Origin: Vibrio coralliilyticus ATCC BAA-450
GTDB lineage: Bacteria > Pseudomonadota > Gammaproteobacteria > Enterobacterales > Vibrionaceae
Assembly (NCBI RefSeq): GCF_000176135.1
Contig: NZ_ACZN01000014.1
Coordinates: forward strand, 62,001-126,000
Direction: 5' to 3'
DNA: 64,000 nt
The notes under the pieces were generated by a model. The model was not told the origin of the DNA. It made no database searches and saw nothing but the letters and a program-made list of their open reading frames with translations. The first letter of the stretch is position 1. Every line of letters starts with the position of its first letter. A program made the position numbers and the translations under genes. Positions 45,884 to 55,661 of this stretch are shown piece by piece.

Positions 45884-47584
45884 ATGATGAACACACCGCT
45901 TGAAGCGCGCACAGGCGCGCAACTGATGGCACAACAACTTGAAGCAACAGGAGTTCAATACGTCTTTGGCCTCCCCGGCGCCAAAATTGACCGATTGTTC
46001 GATGCCCTAAACGACACCAGCATTACAGTGATCCCCGTTCGTCATGAGGCCAACGCCGCCTTTATGGCGGGGTGTGTGGGCCGTCTGACAGGGCGTGCAG
46101 GTGTCGCGTTAGTCACGTCAGGTCCCGGGTGCGGCAACTTGGTCACTGGTGTGGCGACGGCGAACTCGGAAGGAGATGCGATGATCGCCATTGGAGGGGC
46201 CGTCAAACGGTGCGATCAACATAAACAAACGCATCAAAGCATGGCTTCGGTCAGTATTTTTCGCTCCATCACACAGTTCAGTGCCGAGATCAGCCATGTT
46301 GACGCCACCAATGAAGTACTGGCCAATGCGTTTCGTATCGCTGAATCCGGCCGTCAAGGCGCGTGTTTTGTCAGTGTGCCTCAAGATGTTCTCGACGCAA
46401 GAACCACTCGTACGCCTATCGTGCCCACGCCGCTGCGCCCCCAAGCCACACTTGATCGGGACCGTGCCTGCGCCGTAGCGGAGCGGATCGCCCAGGCGGA
46501 GCGTGCGGTGGTACTGGTAGGGTTAAATGCGAGTGTGCCGCGCGTCTCCCATGCACTGACTTCCTTTCTTCAACGAACCCAACTGCCCGTTGTCGGCACT
46601 TATCAGGCGGCTGGGGCGGTGAGTACGCATTACTATCACCGGTTTGCCGGTCGGGTAGGGCTGTTTAACAACCAACCTGGTGATGTGTTACTGCGCGAGG
46701 CGGATATGATAGTGGCAATTGGTTTCAACCCCATCGAGTACGATCCTGAATTGTGGATGCCAGCGTATCATGAGCTGATCCACATCGATATTGATCCCGC
46801 TGACTATCAAAATCACTATCGGCCCTGTTTAGAAATCGTCGGTGATCTGGCGCACAGTCTTGAGCAAATCAGTCAGCAGGTGAGCGCAGTCACTCCTTTA
46901 TCCCAACGGGCCGGACAGGTGTTGGACATCGTCGCCGCGCAGCGCCAGCGGATCCAAACGTGTCCCGTGACTTGGGGAGCGGGCGGTATTCATCCCTTGA
47001 CGTTGGTGAAAGCCTTACAACGTCTGATCACACCCGACACGACCTTGTGTTTGGACATGGGCAGTTTTCATATCTGGATCGCTCGCTACCTGAATTGCTG
47101 CCGGGCTCGACAGATGCTGGTGTCTAATGGTCAGCAAACCATGGGTGTCGCGTTGCCTTGGGCCATCACTGCGAGTTTGCTCAACCCCCATGCAAAAGTG
47201 GTGTCCGTGTCAGGCGATGGTGGGTTTTTGCAATCGAGTATGGAACTGGAAACGGCTGTTCGTCTTGAGAGTAACCTGTTGCATCTGGTGTGGGTAGATA
47301 ATGCCTACAATATGGTCGAAATGCAGGCGTTGAAAAAATACCAGCGCAGCTCGTGCGTCAAGTTTGGTCCGCTGGATATTCAGGCTTATGCTGAGGCCTT
47401 TGGCGCGACAGCCTTTACCGTCACGTGCGCCGAAGCGCTGATGCCGATCTTGCAACGTGCGATGGCGATATCAGGTCCCGTGGTGGTAGCTCTGCCCGTG
47501 GACTATTCGCACAACCCTGAGCTCATGGCCCCGTACACCGCGTTGATGGAAAGAGGGGCTGAGCAAGGGGCTACTGTCCTCTGA
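45884..47584 (+). CDS. alsS: Catabolic acetolactate synthase
   Basis: A 566-residue thiamine-diphosphate enzyme that joins two pyruvates to acetolactate. YVFGLPGAKIDRLFDAL and RHEANAAFMAG (catalytic Glu) mark the TPP pyrimidine domain; VSGDGGFLQSSMELETA and VDNAYNMVEMQ form the diphosphate/Mg site. It lacks the FAD-type features and small subunit of the biosynthetic enzyme. Three ATGs are close together; 45884 is chosen because GAGGAG lies 7 bases upstream, whereas 45878 is only one base from it. It is the last gene of the budA operon. Confidence 0.95.
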   Translation: MMNTPLEARTGAQLMAQQLEATGVQYVFGLPGAKIDRLFDALNDTSITVIPVRHEANAAFMAGCVGRLTGRAGVALVTSGPGCGNLVTGVATANSEGDAMIAIGGAVKRCDQHKQTHQSMASVSIFRSITQFSAEISHVDATNEVLANAFRIAESGRQGACFVSVPQDVLDARTTRTPIVPTPLRPQATLDRDRACAVAERIAQAERAVVLVGLNASVPRVSHALTSFLQRTQLPVVGTYQAAGAVSTHYYHRFAGRVGLFNNQPGDVLLREADMIVAIGFNPIEYDPELWMPAYHELIHIDIDPADYQNHYRPCLEIVGDLAHSLEQISQQVSAVTPLSQRAGQVLDIVAAQRQRIQTCPVTWGAGGIHPLTLVKALQRLITPDTTLCLDMGSFHIWIARYLNCCRARQMLVSNGQQTMGVALPWAITASLLNPHAKVVSVSGDGGFLQSSMELETAVRLESNLLHLVWVDNAYNMVEMQALKKYQRSSCVKFGPLDIQAYAEAFGATAFTVTCAEALMPILQRAMAISGPVVVALPVDYSHNPELMAPYTALMERGAEQGATVL

Positions 47585-47840
47585 CTATGGATTACCCCCT
47601 TCGCGGAGGGCGGCCGTTGCGATGGCGTCCTTCGCGCTTTTTGCGCCCCTCATACCAAAGCGCCGATTTGGCCATGATGACAAGAGAAGGCTGAGGGTAA
47701 GCACCACAAAAAGACCGGTACCTCGGCGTCAGTTTTGTCCAAGGCGCGTCACAAGTTTGAGGATTGGTCACAAATGGTCACACGAGTTGGTATTTTCTAA
47801 AGGTATAGTTCGATGTGAAAACATTCACTAAAAGGTGATT

Positions 47841-48554
47841 ATGAAGGTGCCAACGCCCTACCGAGTCCTGCTCGTTGAAGACGACCTGGAACTCGCCGAA
47901 TTGATCCGAGACTTTCTCCAGAACTACGAATTTACCGTCACGATTGTGACCGACGGCCGAGAAGCGGTTGAACGTATTCTCACCGACTCCCCAGACTTGG
48001 TAGTGCTGGACATCATGTTACCCGGACAAAATGGGATGGAGGTATGCCGCGCCGTTCGGTCGCATTTTCAGGGTATGATCTTAATGCAAACCGCGCTGGA
48101 CGACGATTTGGATCAGGTCATGGGTCTTGAGTTGGGCGCCGATGATTACATCGTTAAACAGGTGAAGCCGAGGCTACTCCTGTCTCGCATTCGCGCCTTA
48201 CTCCGTCGTCACGAGCGCACTGTCGCGGGAGAAACGGCAGACGAACTCAGAGTAGGGTCATTGGTGATCAATCTGCACCATCGCAGTGTGGCACTCCACC
48301 AACAGGCACTGAAACTGACGACGTCCGAATTTGAACTGCTGCTGTTGCTTGCCCAACACGCCGGCCAAGTAGTATCGCGCGATGACATTGCTCAGCGACT
48401 CCGCGGCTTTGAGTATGATGGGCTTGACCGCTCGATTGACCGGCGTATCTCTCGCCTGCGGCGAACACTCCATGACGATCCCCACGACCCGGCTCTGATC
48501 AAGACCGTACGGGGCATAGGGTACCAATTGTGCCTTGCGACTCAAGGAGCCTAA
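47841..48554 (+). CDS. OmpR/RstA-type response regulator
   Basis: A 237-residue regulator: VEDDLEL acidic pocket, phosphorylated Asp in LVVLDIMLPG, and LGADDYIVKQVKPRLLL (the KQVKP wording is typical of RstA). The winged helix is SRDDIAQRLRGFEYDGLDRSIDRRISRLRRTL. AAAGGTGA precedes ATG 47841. The kinase gene starts two bases after the stop. It resembles the regulator at 40278, so the window holds two RstAB-like systems. Confidence 0.92.
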   Translation: MKVPTPYRVLLVEDDLELAELIRDFLQNYEFTVTIVTDGREAVERILTDSPDLVVLDIMLPGQNGMEVCRAVRSHFQGMILMQTALDDDLDQVMGLELGADDYIVKQVKPRLLLSRIRALLRRHERTVAGETADELRVGSLVINLHHRSVALHQQALKLTTSEFELLLLLAQHAGQVVSRDDIAQRLRGFEYDGLDRSIDRRISRLRRTLHDDPHDPALIKTVRGIGYQLCLATQGA

Positions 48555-48555
48555 T

Positions 48556-50193
48556 ATGATCCGTGCGTTTTCTGTGCTGTGGTTGGCGGTCTTTATGCCC
48601 ATTATCTTGCTCCTCCTCCCGACTCAGTGGAACCCTATTCAACGTCTCAACGAAACCTTTTCCGAAGACTTCTATCAGCAAATCTATGCCAACAACGTAT
48701 CGACGCTAACACAAACGTTGCTGACTTATCCGCAAGCAGAATGGCCATCGGTGGTGCATCAATACGCCCAGCATTTTGCTTACCCCCTTCGGCTACAAGC
48801 GCTGGCGGATTACCAAGAGAACGACGCCAAGTACCTATCCCTTGTTAAGGGACAGATGACATTTCTCTATGGCGATCCCATGGCGTTGCTGCAGCGTGTC
48901 GGAGACAGCGATCAACTGATCTATTTTGCCCTGAATGAATCCACGCAACAGGCGGCGCTGAATCAAGCCAAAGGCACCTTGTATCTAATGGCTGAGTCTT
49001 TGCGGGCACAGCCCACTGCGCTATGGGTGTCGCATCTGGCCGAGCACACGGCCTCGATTCCCTTTGTGGTCACGCTGAAAAGCGATGAGCAATTATCGTC
49101 GCAGGCGCGGACAGCCATTGCGCTTGCTCCGGGCGAGGCGGTGAGTTATCTCAACGAAGAGGGGCTGGTGGAACTCCTAGCCCCAGTAGGGCAAGGGACC
49201 TGGTTGCAGGTGGCAGACCACTTGTCTCAGACCACTCAAGTCAAACTCACCGGCGCCGTTGGAGGGTTGTTCTTTTTATCGGTCTCTCTGGCTTTGGTGA
49301 TTTGGGTCTATCCGCTGTGGCGCGATCTCAAACGTTTGGTGATCACCGCGACGGCCTTCGGCCAGGGGCAGCTCTCGCAACGGGCCAGCGCCAGCCGCTT
49401 ATCTGTAGTGTCCCAGTTGAGCGTTTCCTTTAACGCCATGGCCGATAACATTGAAACACTGATCGCGGGCCAGCGAGAACTGACCAACGCCATTGCCCAC
49501 GATTTGCGTACGCCCCTGTACCGTTTGCGCTTTGCGCTGGAAATGCTTGAGGATGAGACACTCTCGGCAGCACAAAAGAGCAAATATCAACGCTCGGTCC
49601 AAAACAGCATTGAGGATTTGGACCACTTGATCAACCAAAACCTGCTCTTGGCGCGCTATAGCCGCATGACTGACTGGCGCCAGTTTTCACACGCGCGCCT
49701 GGTGCCGGCCTTGCGTCAGGAAGTCGAAGAGTATCGCTTGGTGCACCCACACCTGACTGTGGAGTGGTTATCTCCGCATCCCCTCGACCAACACACGCTA
49801 TTTCTCGACCACTCTGGGTTGATGCGAGCCGTGAAAAATATGCTCGCGAACGCGGGGCGGTACGCACGCCAATCCGTTCGTCTGACCTTTGAGCAACACG
49901 AGACCGAGTACGTGATCGGTGTGGAAGACGATGGGGTAGGCATTCCACCCGATGAAGTGGAGCGAGTATTTGAGCCCTTTGTGCAACTCGATAATCACAC
50001 GCGCACGAGCGGCAAAGGACACGGATTGGGGCTGGCGATCGTGAAACAAATCATGCTGTGGCATGAGGGCAGTGTCCAGGTGCACACCTCCTCACTGGGA
50101 GGCGCGAAATTTGAGTTACGCTGGCCCTGTCAAACGCCACCGCCGAGTAAAGGTGAGAGGATTGTGACCAAATCAGACACAATCAGTCCATAA
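48556..50193 (+). CDS. Sensor histidine kinase, RstB-like
   Basis: A 545-residue membrane kinase. Helices at about residues 5-22 and 235-258 enclose a long periplasmic domain of about 210 residues. A HAMP domain, the H-box IAHDLRTPLYRLRFALEML, N-box MLANAGRYA, G1 DDGVGIPPDE, F-box EPFVQL and G2 GHGLGLAIVK follow. The N-box has one odd residue (NAGR for NALR/NAVR). ATG 48556 follows AAGGAG and nearly overlaps the regulator stop. It phosphorylates the regulator encoded at 47841. Confidence 0.92.
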   Translation: MIRAFSVLWLAVFMPIILLLLPTQWNPIQRLNETFSEDFYQQIYANNVSTLTQTLLTYPQAEWPSVVHQYAQHFAYPLRLQALADYQENDAKYLSLVKGQMTFLYGDPMALLQRVGDSDQLIYFALNESTQQAALNQAKGTLYLMAESLRAQPTALWVSHLAEHTASIPFVVTLKSDEQLSSQARTAIALAPGEAVSYLNEEGLVELLAPVGQGTWLQVADHLSQTTQVKLTGAVGGLFFLSVSLALVIWVYPLWRDLKRLVITATAFGQGQLSQRASASRLSVVSQLSVSFNAMADNIETLIAGQRELTNAIAHDLRTPLYRLRFALEMLEDETLSAAQKSKYQRSVQNSIEDLDHLINQNLLLARYSRMTDWRQFSHARLVPALRQEVEEYRLVHPHLTVEWLSPHPLDQHTLFLDHSGLMRAVKNMLANAGRYARQSVRLTFEQHETEYVIGVEDDGVGIPPDEVERVFEPFVQLDNHTRTSGKGHGLGLAIVKQIMLWHEGSVQVHTSSLGGAKFELRWPCQTPPPSKGERIVTKSDTISP

Positions 50194-50268
50194 AACGCCA
50201 ACGATTTATCAATATTGTGAATGGTAGTTTTGAGAGACCGTTTATTCAGTGACTCAAAAGGACCTCAC

Positions 50269-51417
50269 ATGACACTAGGACGCTTGGCCCGACTGATAAC
50301 CCTCGCTCGCAGCTCCGTGACCTCAACAAGGGGCCAACTGGCCCACTTCCTGGCAGGGTTGTCTCTGCTGATGGTATTCCCCCTGTTGGTGGGCTGTGTG
50401 GACGATGCCAGCGATGGTGAAAAGTACACGAAGCCCACCGTAAACGCCGGCAGCGATCAAGCGCATACGCTGCCCGTCGAACGCCTGATCCTGAGCGGCT
50501 CCGCCAAAACGTATCCTGATTACTTATACTCCATCAAAACCACCCATTGGCGGCAGGTTTCGGGACCTCAGCCGTTGGTGCTGCTGAATGAAGACGAGCT
50601 GACGGCGATGGCCCTCAACCCAACGGCAGCAGGCACCTACGAATTTGAACTGTATGCCAAAGATAGCCTGGGCCGAACGAACACCGACCGTGTGACGGTC
50701 GTTTTGCGTGAGGTGGCGGCGCAACTGAGGGCCGCAAGTACACAAGGTTATGCAGACGACTTTGACGTTATGTGGACGTCCGTGACCGAGCACTACGGCC
50801 AGTACGAGGTCATTCAAGATCAATGGCAGCAGATCTATCAGCCCTATTTGCTCAAAGCCAGTGCGATAGAATCAGAGACGCAATGGGAGCAGCTATTGCT
50901 CGATCTTCGGGCGCACGTGCAGCCCGAGACGGTGGCATGGCAAAGTTCGGGAACCAGGGTAGAGAGTCAGATGACAAACGGTATTGTGACGCTGCGTATC
51001 ATAAGGGTTCCGAATGGGCAGCCACATGAGCTGGAACAGGCCATCCGCCATGAACTGCAGCGATACCCTAATGCTCAGGAATGGGTACTGACAGGGCTGA
51101 CGGCGTCTGCCCGCGATCTGCAAACGGAGTTAACCCTTTTCAAGCTTTTTGCCTATCAAGACACGTCAGTGTGTCTGTGGCGTCGCTCCGCTGAGCCTGA
51201 ATGTTATGCACTCCGGGCCAATGCGCTGCTTGGAGGCAAGCCTGTCCGGATGGACAGGGAGGGTAATAAGGAGACCAAGTTAACGCGATTTTTGGCCGCG
51301 CAAGAGGCTGGAGGGCCTCCGGTCTTGCTCTACCCTGATTGGGCGTTGGGGCGTCACGGAGAGAGTCCAGAAATCAAGCTATGGGGCGCAGCGCCGCTCA
51401 ATTCTGAACACCAATAA
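50269..51417 (+). CDS. Lipoprotein with PKD-like domain and S41-like C-terminus
   Basis: A 382-residue protein with a long N-terminal lead and a lipobox, LLVGC, at about residue 44. Residues about 55-150 form an immunoglobulin-like PKD/REJ domain (VNAGSDQAHTL, HWRQVSGPQPLVLL, AAGTYEFELYAKDSLGRT). The rest begins FDVMWTSVTEHYGQYEV, resembling the N-terminus of S41/tricorn-type proteases, but I see no catalytic serine or the usual LDLRGNGGG strand; VLTGLTASARDL stands in its place. It is probably an inactive or binding version. It follows the two-component pair on the same strand, with AAGGA before the ATG. Confidence 0.62.
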   Translation: MTLGRLARLITLARSSVTSTRGQLAHFLAGLSLLMVFPLLVGCVDDASDGEKYTKPTVNAGSDQAHTLPVERLILSGSAKTYPDYLYSIKTTHWRQVSGPQPLVLLNEDELTAMALNPTAAGTYEFELYAKDSLGRTNTDRVTVVLREVAAQLRAASTQGYADDFDVMWTSVTEHYGQYEVIQDQWQQIYQPYLLKASAIESETQWEQLLLDLRAHVQPETVAWQSSGTRVESQMTNGIVTLRIIRVPNGQPHELEQAIRHELQRYPNAQEWVLTGLTASARDLQTELTLFKLFAYQDTSVCLWRRSAEPECYALRANALLGGKPVRMDREGNKETKLTRFLAAQEAGGPPVLLYPDWALGRHGESPEIKLWGAAPLNSEHQ

Positions 51418-51542
51418 CGCATTTTAAATTCTGGCTTAAGAGAGCTCGAAGGGTGGAAATGATATAAGCTTGGTTTCATAATAATAACCAAGCACTTGTG
51501 ATAACCCGCGAGTCAACTCTGAGCAGAAGGAGGAGAGTGAGC

Positions 51543-52220
51543 ATGAGCCAGGCGTTAAATGCGGACGTGTTGTATCGGACGATTGATCCTCTGTTCACGT
51601 CACTGATCCACGCGCATCAGCACGAATCTCTCTATGCCTTGGTCATTGACCAAGGCGCTTTATTTATCCACACCGAAGCCGGTTGGCAACGGACGTGGAA
51701 GGCGTACCAGCGTTGGTGGGCCGATGAGCATGTGCATCTCGAAGACTGGGCGAGCTTTGAAGACAGCCAGGGGCGTAGGCTCAACACATGGAATGATTTA
51801 GAAACTCTGAGTGCTCTGTTTCCGCTACTGCCGTCAATCAGCGGGAATGCCACGCATTTGAGGGTGTCGGACAAAGCCGCGGTGTTGTCTGCGGTCAACA
51901 CTGCGAGACAGGCGCTGCGCCAGCCTCAAAGTGTAGAGCAGCTCGCTCTCAAACAGCATCTTCGCCATTGCCCTGAGAGTTGGGAGGCGCAATACATGTT
52001 GCCATTTTATGGATTGGATGGGTTCGAGGAGGCGGCCTATCAGCATCACTGCCAGCAACCCAGAAGTATGCGATGGAATAGTGAGTATTATTGTGCCATG
52101 GAGACACTGCTCGCGCGCTTGTTGCATGCCCCCGTGATGGCGAAGATTAAATCGTCAGAAGGTTTCTATGCCTTGGTGATGGGGACTGAACGTTACCATA
52201 CTCTCGACACGACGTTGTAA
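51543..52220 (+). CDS. Hypothetical protein
   Basis: A 225-residue protein I do not recognise. It is rich in Trp, His and Tyr (WKAYQRWWADEHVHLEDW; AAYQHHCQQPRSMRWNSEYYCAMETLL) and has no signal peptide or membrane helix. A strong AAGGAGGAGAG site precedes ATG 51543. It is the last gene before a bidirectional terminator. Such single-copy proteins are common in Vibrionaceae accessory DNA. Confidence 0.55.
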   Translation: MSQALNADVLYRTIDPLFTSLIHAHQHESLYALVIDQGALFIHTEAGWQRTWKAYQRWWADEHVHLEDWASFEDSQGRRLNTWNDLETLSALFPLLPSISGNATHLRVSDKAAVLSAVNTARQALRQPQSVEQLALKQHLRHCPESWEAQYMLPFYGLDGFEEAAYQHHCQQPRSMRWNSEYYCAMETLLARLLHAPVMAKIKSSEGFYALVMGTERYHTLDTTL

Positions 52221-52269
52221 GAGTGCCACATACTTTAAATGCTAAACCAGCGGATAAGTGCGCAGCGCA

Positions 52270-52301
52270 AAAAGGCGTTAACACGATGGTTGACGCCTTT
52301 T
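52270..52301. terminator. Bidirectional terminator
   Basis: AAAAGGCGTTAAC pairs with GTTGACGCCTTTT (13 positions, one T:G pair) around ACGATG, between two convergent genes. Confidence 0.87.
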
Positions 52302-52329
52302 CATCTCGGGAATTCCAGGATCTTCCGGG

Positions 52330-52917
52330 TTAGAAGTGGTAGCTCACACCCAGTGATAACACGTTGATTTCCGCATCAATGCTTGCTGTGGCGCTGCCTG
52401 CTTTCAGCAGATCCAATTCCGGCTTCATGTACTCCCATTCGGCCATGACGCGCACATTCGGCGTCAGGGCGTATTCAGCACCGAGGCCAAATTTGCCTGT
52501 CACCGTTTCATCCGATACGGTGTAAAGGTTTGACTTGAATTCCGCCCCAAAGTACGCAAAGCCGCCTTTTGCAAACAGGTTGAACTGCTCGCCGATTGGC
52601 AACATGCCTTTGGCTTGCACTGCCGCGAACTTCATGTCGCCCACCGATACCGTTTGACCATCGAGCGCATCATATCCGCCAATCGATCCCTCGATAGCGA
52701 TGTACTGGTTGAACTCGTAACCACCAAATAGCTTGATGGCCGGGCTGTCGTCGTCGGAGATCTCAAGTGACTGGCTGGTCGAGTAGATCGGAGAAGATAG
52801 GTGACCCTGGATGTTGTCGAAGCGAGCTTGGCCTGCCGACAAACCCAGATAACCGTTGGCGCTGGCTGTGGTGCACGCGGCAAAAAGTGCTGCTGCAAGT
52901 ATGGTTTTCTTTAACAT
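52330..52917 (-). CDS. Outer-membrane beta-barrel protein (OmpA-like fold)
   Basis: A 195-residue eight-stranded barrel: signal peptide ending ASA, then NGYLGLSAGQARFDNI, KLFGGYEFNQYIAIEGSIGGYD, AKGMLPIGEQFNLFAKGGFAYFG, GLGAEYALTPNVRVMAEWEYM and C-terminal LSLGVSYHF. This is the porin-like family often labelled outer membrane beta-barrel; it lacks the peptidoglycan-binding domain of OmpA. ATG 52917 is chosen for the signal peptide. It may stabilise the outer membrane or act as an adhesin. Confidence 0.87.
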   Translation of the reverse strand: MLKKTILAAALFAACTTASANGYLGLSAGQARFDNIQGHLSSPIYSTSQSLEISDDDSPAIKLFGGYEFNQYIAIEGSIGGYDALDGQTVSVGDMKFAAVQAKGMLPIGEQFNLFAKGGFAYFGAEFKSNLYTVSDETVTGKFGLGAEYALTPNVRVMAEWEYMKPELDLLKAGSATASIDAEINVLSLGVSYHF

Positions 52918-53327
52918 TGTGATTAACTGCCTATCGTTTATTGTCATTTATCAAAAGTCCACGTCCTTGGGCAGCCAATGTTGTCCTTTTCATTGGGTTT
53001 CGAAACGCAGTGATAGTAATCAATCGATATCGGTTAAAACATGTAGAATTTGGATGAATTTTTACCTTAATTCGTCACAATCATTCATAAGTTGTCATCA
53101 AAAGGCAGGAGGGGAGTGAAGGATTACTGTACGTCGAGTTTGGAAGTTTGATAGTCTTGTCAGAGGCTTAGAGTCAGGTTCGACGTCAAGAGCTAGGCGA
53201 ATGGGGGACCGTATCACCCAATGAAAAGCCCTTTGCCTTCATGAATTGGGCTGGGCAAGCAAATAGGTATGGACAAATCGCTGTCACTCACGACTTTACA
53301 TGGCACCAATAATACAAGTAGGAACCA
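52918..53327. other. Intergenic region
   Basis: About 410 bases between divergent genes. It should carry the promoters of the barrel and hydrolase genes, but I see no clear -10/-35 pair, hairpin or reading frame with a start site. Confidence 0.35.
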
Positions 53328-54104
53328 ATGAAAGAATTTCAGGATACACAGAGCGGTGCGATCCTGCGCTACCACGATCTCCCGGGCGACGGGACCCCGA
53401 TTGTCTTTATTCACGGCTTAGGGTGCGCCTCTTCGCTTGATTACCCCCAAGTGGCGGCGGCCCCTGGTTTGGATCGCCATCGTCGCATTCTCATCGATAT
53501 GCTGGGCTCTGGGTTTAGCGATCAACCCGACACGTTCAGCTACACCATAGATGCTCATGCCGCCTTGCTGGCGCGTTTGATTCAGGACTTAGCGCTAGGC
53601 GCCTTTTTTCTCTTTGGCCACAGCATGGGCGGCGCCGTGGCGACCAACGTCGCGACTCGCCTCGAAGACCAAGGCTTACAGGGGCTCATTCTCAGTGAAG
53701 CGAACTTGGATGCGGGAGGTGGGTTCTTTAGCCAACAGATTGCCGCGTATTCAGAGGCCGACTATCTCAGAGTCGGGCATGCGCGACTCATACAGAGCAG
53801 TCGTGCTGAGGGCAATGGCAATTGGGCAGCTGGTCTTGCCACCAGTGCACCACTGGCCATTCATCGTGTTGCGCAGTCTTTGATCGCCGGGCAACTGCCC
53901 AGCTGGCGCGAGCGTTTGTATGCGCTTTCTGTGAGCAAAACGTATCTGTTTGGCGAGCATTCGCTGCCCGATCCCGATAAGGCCATTTTGGACGCCGCGT
54001 CCATTGATATCGGCATTGTCCCTGACGCCGGACATTCGATGGCGTGGGAAAATCCCCAAGGGCTGGCGGACGCTCTACTGACGGCGATCCAACGGGCCGA
54101 TTGA
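53328..54104 (+). CDS. Alpha/beta hydrolase
   Basis: A 258-residue hydrolase. IHGLG (oxyanion loop), DMLGSGFSD, the nucleophile elbow GHSMGG (Ser near residue 103) and DAGHSM (the catalytic His) are in order. It is probably an esterase or lipase-like enzyme of the cytoplasm. It is followed 34 bases later by a monooxygenase-fold gene, probably in one transcript. The substrate is not known. Confidence 0.88.
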   Translation: MKEFQDTQSGAILRYHDLPGDGTPIVFIHGLGCASSLDYPQVAAAPGLDRHRRILIDMLGSGFSDQPDTFSYTIDAHAALLARLIQDLALGAFFLFGHSMGGAVATNVATRLEDQGLQGLILSEANLDAGGGFFSQQIAAYSEADYLRVGHARLIQSSRAEGNGNWAAGLATSAPLAIHRVAQSLIAGQLPSWRERLYALSVSKTYLFGEHSLPDPDKAILDAASIDIGIVPDAGHSMAWENPQGLADALLTAIQRAD

Positions 54105-54138
54105 AGACCTCAATAAACCGAGATTAGGAGAGTGCTAG

Positions 54139-54435
54139 ATGTTCAGAGTGATCTACGAATGGCGCGTGGCCGCCGAGAAAATGGCCGATTTTCAACACGC
54201 TTGGCAAGCGGTGACGGACACCATACATAAAACGGTGCCAGGTGCGCTCGGCAGTGCCTTGTTCCGGTCCACGCAAACCCCAGATAAGGTGCTGACAATA
54301 GCCAAATGGCGGACTCAGAAAGATTGGGAGGTCTTCTGGGGGCAAAGCGACCCGGCGCCCATGCGGCCCTTGCACCAGTTGGGTGAGCGGATCGGTGTCG
54401 AGACGTTGGACGAAGTCGAGGATCGTACCCGATGA
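54139..54435 (+). CDS. Antibiotic biosynthesis monooxygenase (ABM) fold protein
   Basis: A 98-residue ferredoxin-like protein with the pattern MFRVIYEWRVAAEKMADFQHAW ... GALGSALFRST ... TIAKWRTQKDWEVFW. ABM proteins act on quinones or haem, or have no known activity. TAGGAG precedes the ATG. Its stop overlaps the start of the next gene (ATGA). Two more proteins of this fold are at 58811 and 59148. Confidence 0.85.
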   Translation: MFRVIYEWRVAAEKMADFQHAWQAVTDTIHKTVPGALGSALFRSTQTPDKVLTIAKWRTQKDWEVFWGQSDPAPMRPLHQLGERIGVETLDEVEDRTR

Positions 54436-55376
54436 GGGCGAATCAAAGAGGGGCCACCGCGTTGCACGACTGGCCGTGGGGACGGTGGATGGTCCTTTTC
54501 ATTGGTATGCTGACCTCGACGCTCAGTGCCGCTGCCTGTGATTCCGAAGAGATCCGCGCTGTTCGAGCCAGTGCGCTTGCCGCCTATCAGGCGAAGGCAG
54601 TCAGCGATGCAGCCCACCAGCTCAGCACGTTTTAAGATGAGACGTGCGATTTTTACACCTTAGCGCAGTCGTCGGATGCGGTGCTCAATGAAGGACTGTG
54701 GTTGATCAGCGATTTGATGCTCTATCGCCGAAAGACCAACGCGATCTTAGCGTGTTTGTCGTTGGGCGATGAGGTGTATCGCTCTTGGATGGTCAGTGAG
54801 CCTTCACGTCACTTGCCCCGAGCCGAGCGAGCGCTTCAAACCAACCTGGCCCAATGTCGGCAAGCATTAGAGACCCAGTTTGTCTCCCCCCCACCTTGTC
54901 CTCTCTCAGACTACGACACGATGTTTGCGTTGCCGGCCTCCTGGCGTGAGCGTAACCCCCTGTTTCATGAGGTGGTGTGTGTGGCGCTGAAAGAGAACGA
55001 TCGTAACCTCGTTGGAGGCCAACGTGACGGTCCCCAAACCCACAGTGAGGGAATGCAATCTTATTTGCAATTGGAGGTGCTGTACGTAAAAAACGTCACG
55101 TCCGCGCAAACCACGTCGGGGGACAATGGGGAGTGGGTCAATCAATACGGTCTCGACGTTGTGTACTTCTCCACGGCCCACGAGTCGCTCATCGGTGGTG
55201 AGCAGTGCTACGCGCTCAACCTCAAGGTGGGTCATGAAACCGGCACCCTCCTATTGGAAGGCGGGGCGCACTATTGTGAGGGCGGAACTGCCACGTTTGT
55301 CCACCGAATGATCGCCACGCTCGACTACCCCTTCCGGGTCCGCGTACTAGAACAACGAATGCATGCAGTGAAATAA
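54432..55376 (+). pseudogene. Exported protein gene interrupted by an in-frame stop
   Basis: One frame runs from ATG 54432 to TAA 55376 but is broken by TAA at 54633-54635. The first 67 residues hold a signal peptide (WMVLFIGMLTSTLSAAAC) and end HQLSTF; after the stop the same frame continues DETCDFYTLAQSSDAVLNEG and about 230 more residues. Without the stop it would be a 314-residue exported protein with conserved cysteines (CRQALE, CPLSD, ECYALN-like CYALN, HYCEG). The second half could start at GTG 54681, but that has no ribosome site. Read as a recent nonsense mutation; readthrough or a sequencing error are alternatives. Family not recognised. Confidence 0.75.
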
Positions 55377-55661
55377 GCTCAGAGGACGCGCTCACGGACG
55401 TTTTCACTAAACGGTCAGTGTTTATGCCTGTTTTTCCGAGCATGAGAACAGGATCACTGAGTCAACAATTTCAATCCTGCTAGGATTTCTGGCCAGCTGG
55501 CGTGGGATCGCTGTCGTCAGCTCAGCTTGAGGAGGGCCTCAACGTGGCTGGGACCATTCGGTCGCCCGCTCGACCCCCAACCAGAAAGGACAGAGCGTGA
55601 CGGTGACGAGAGTCACAGACCGCTGTTAACGTCGATCGTCAATTGGTATGTCTGTAAACCT

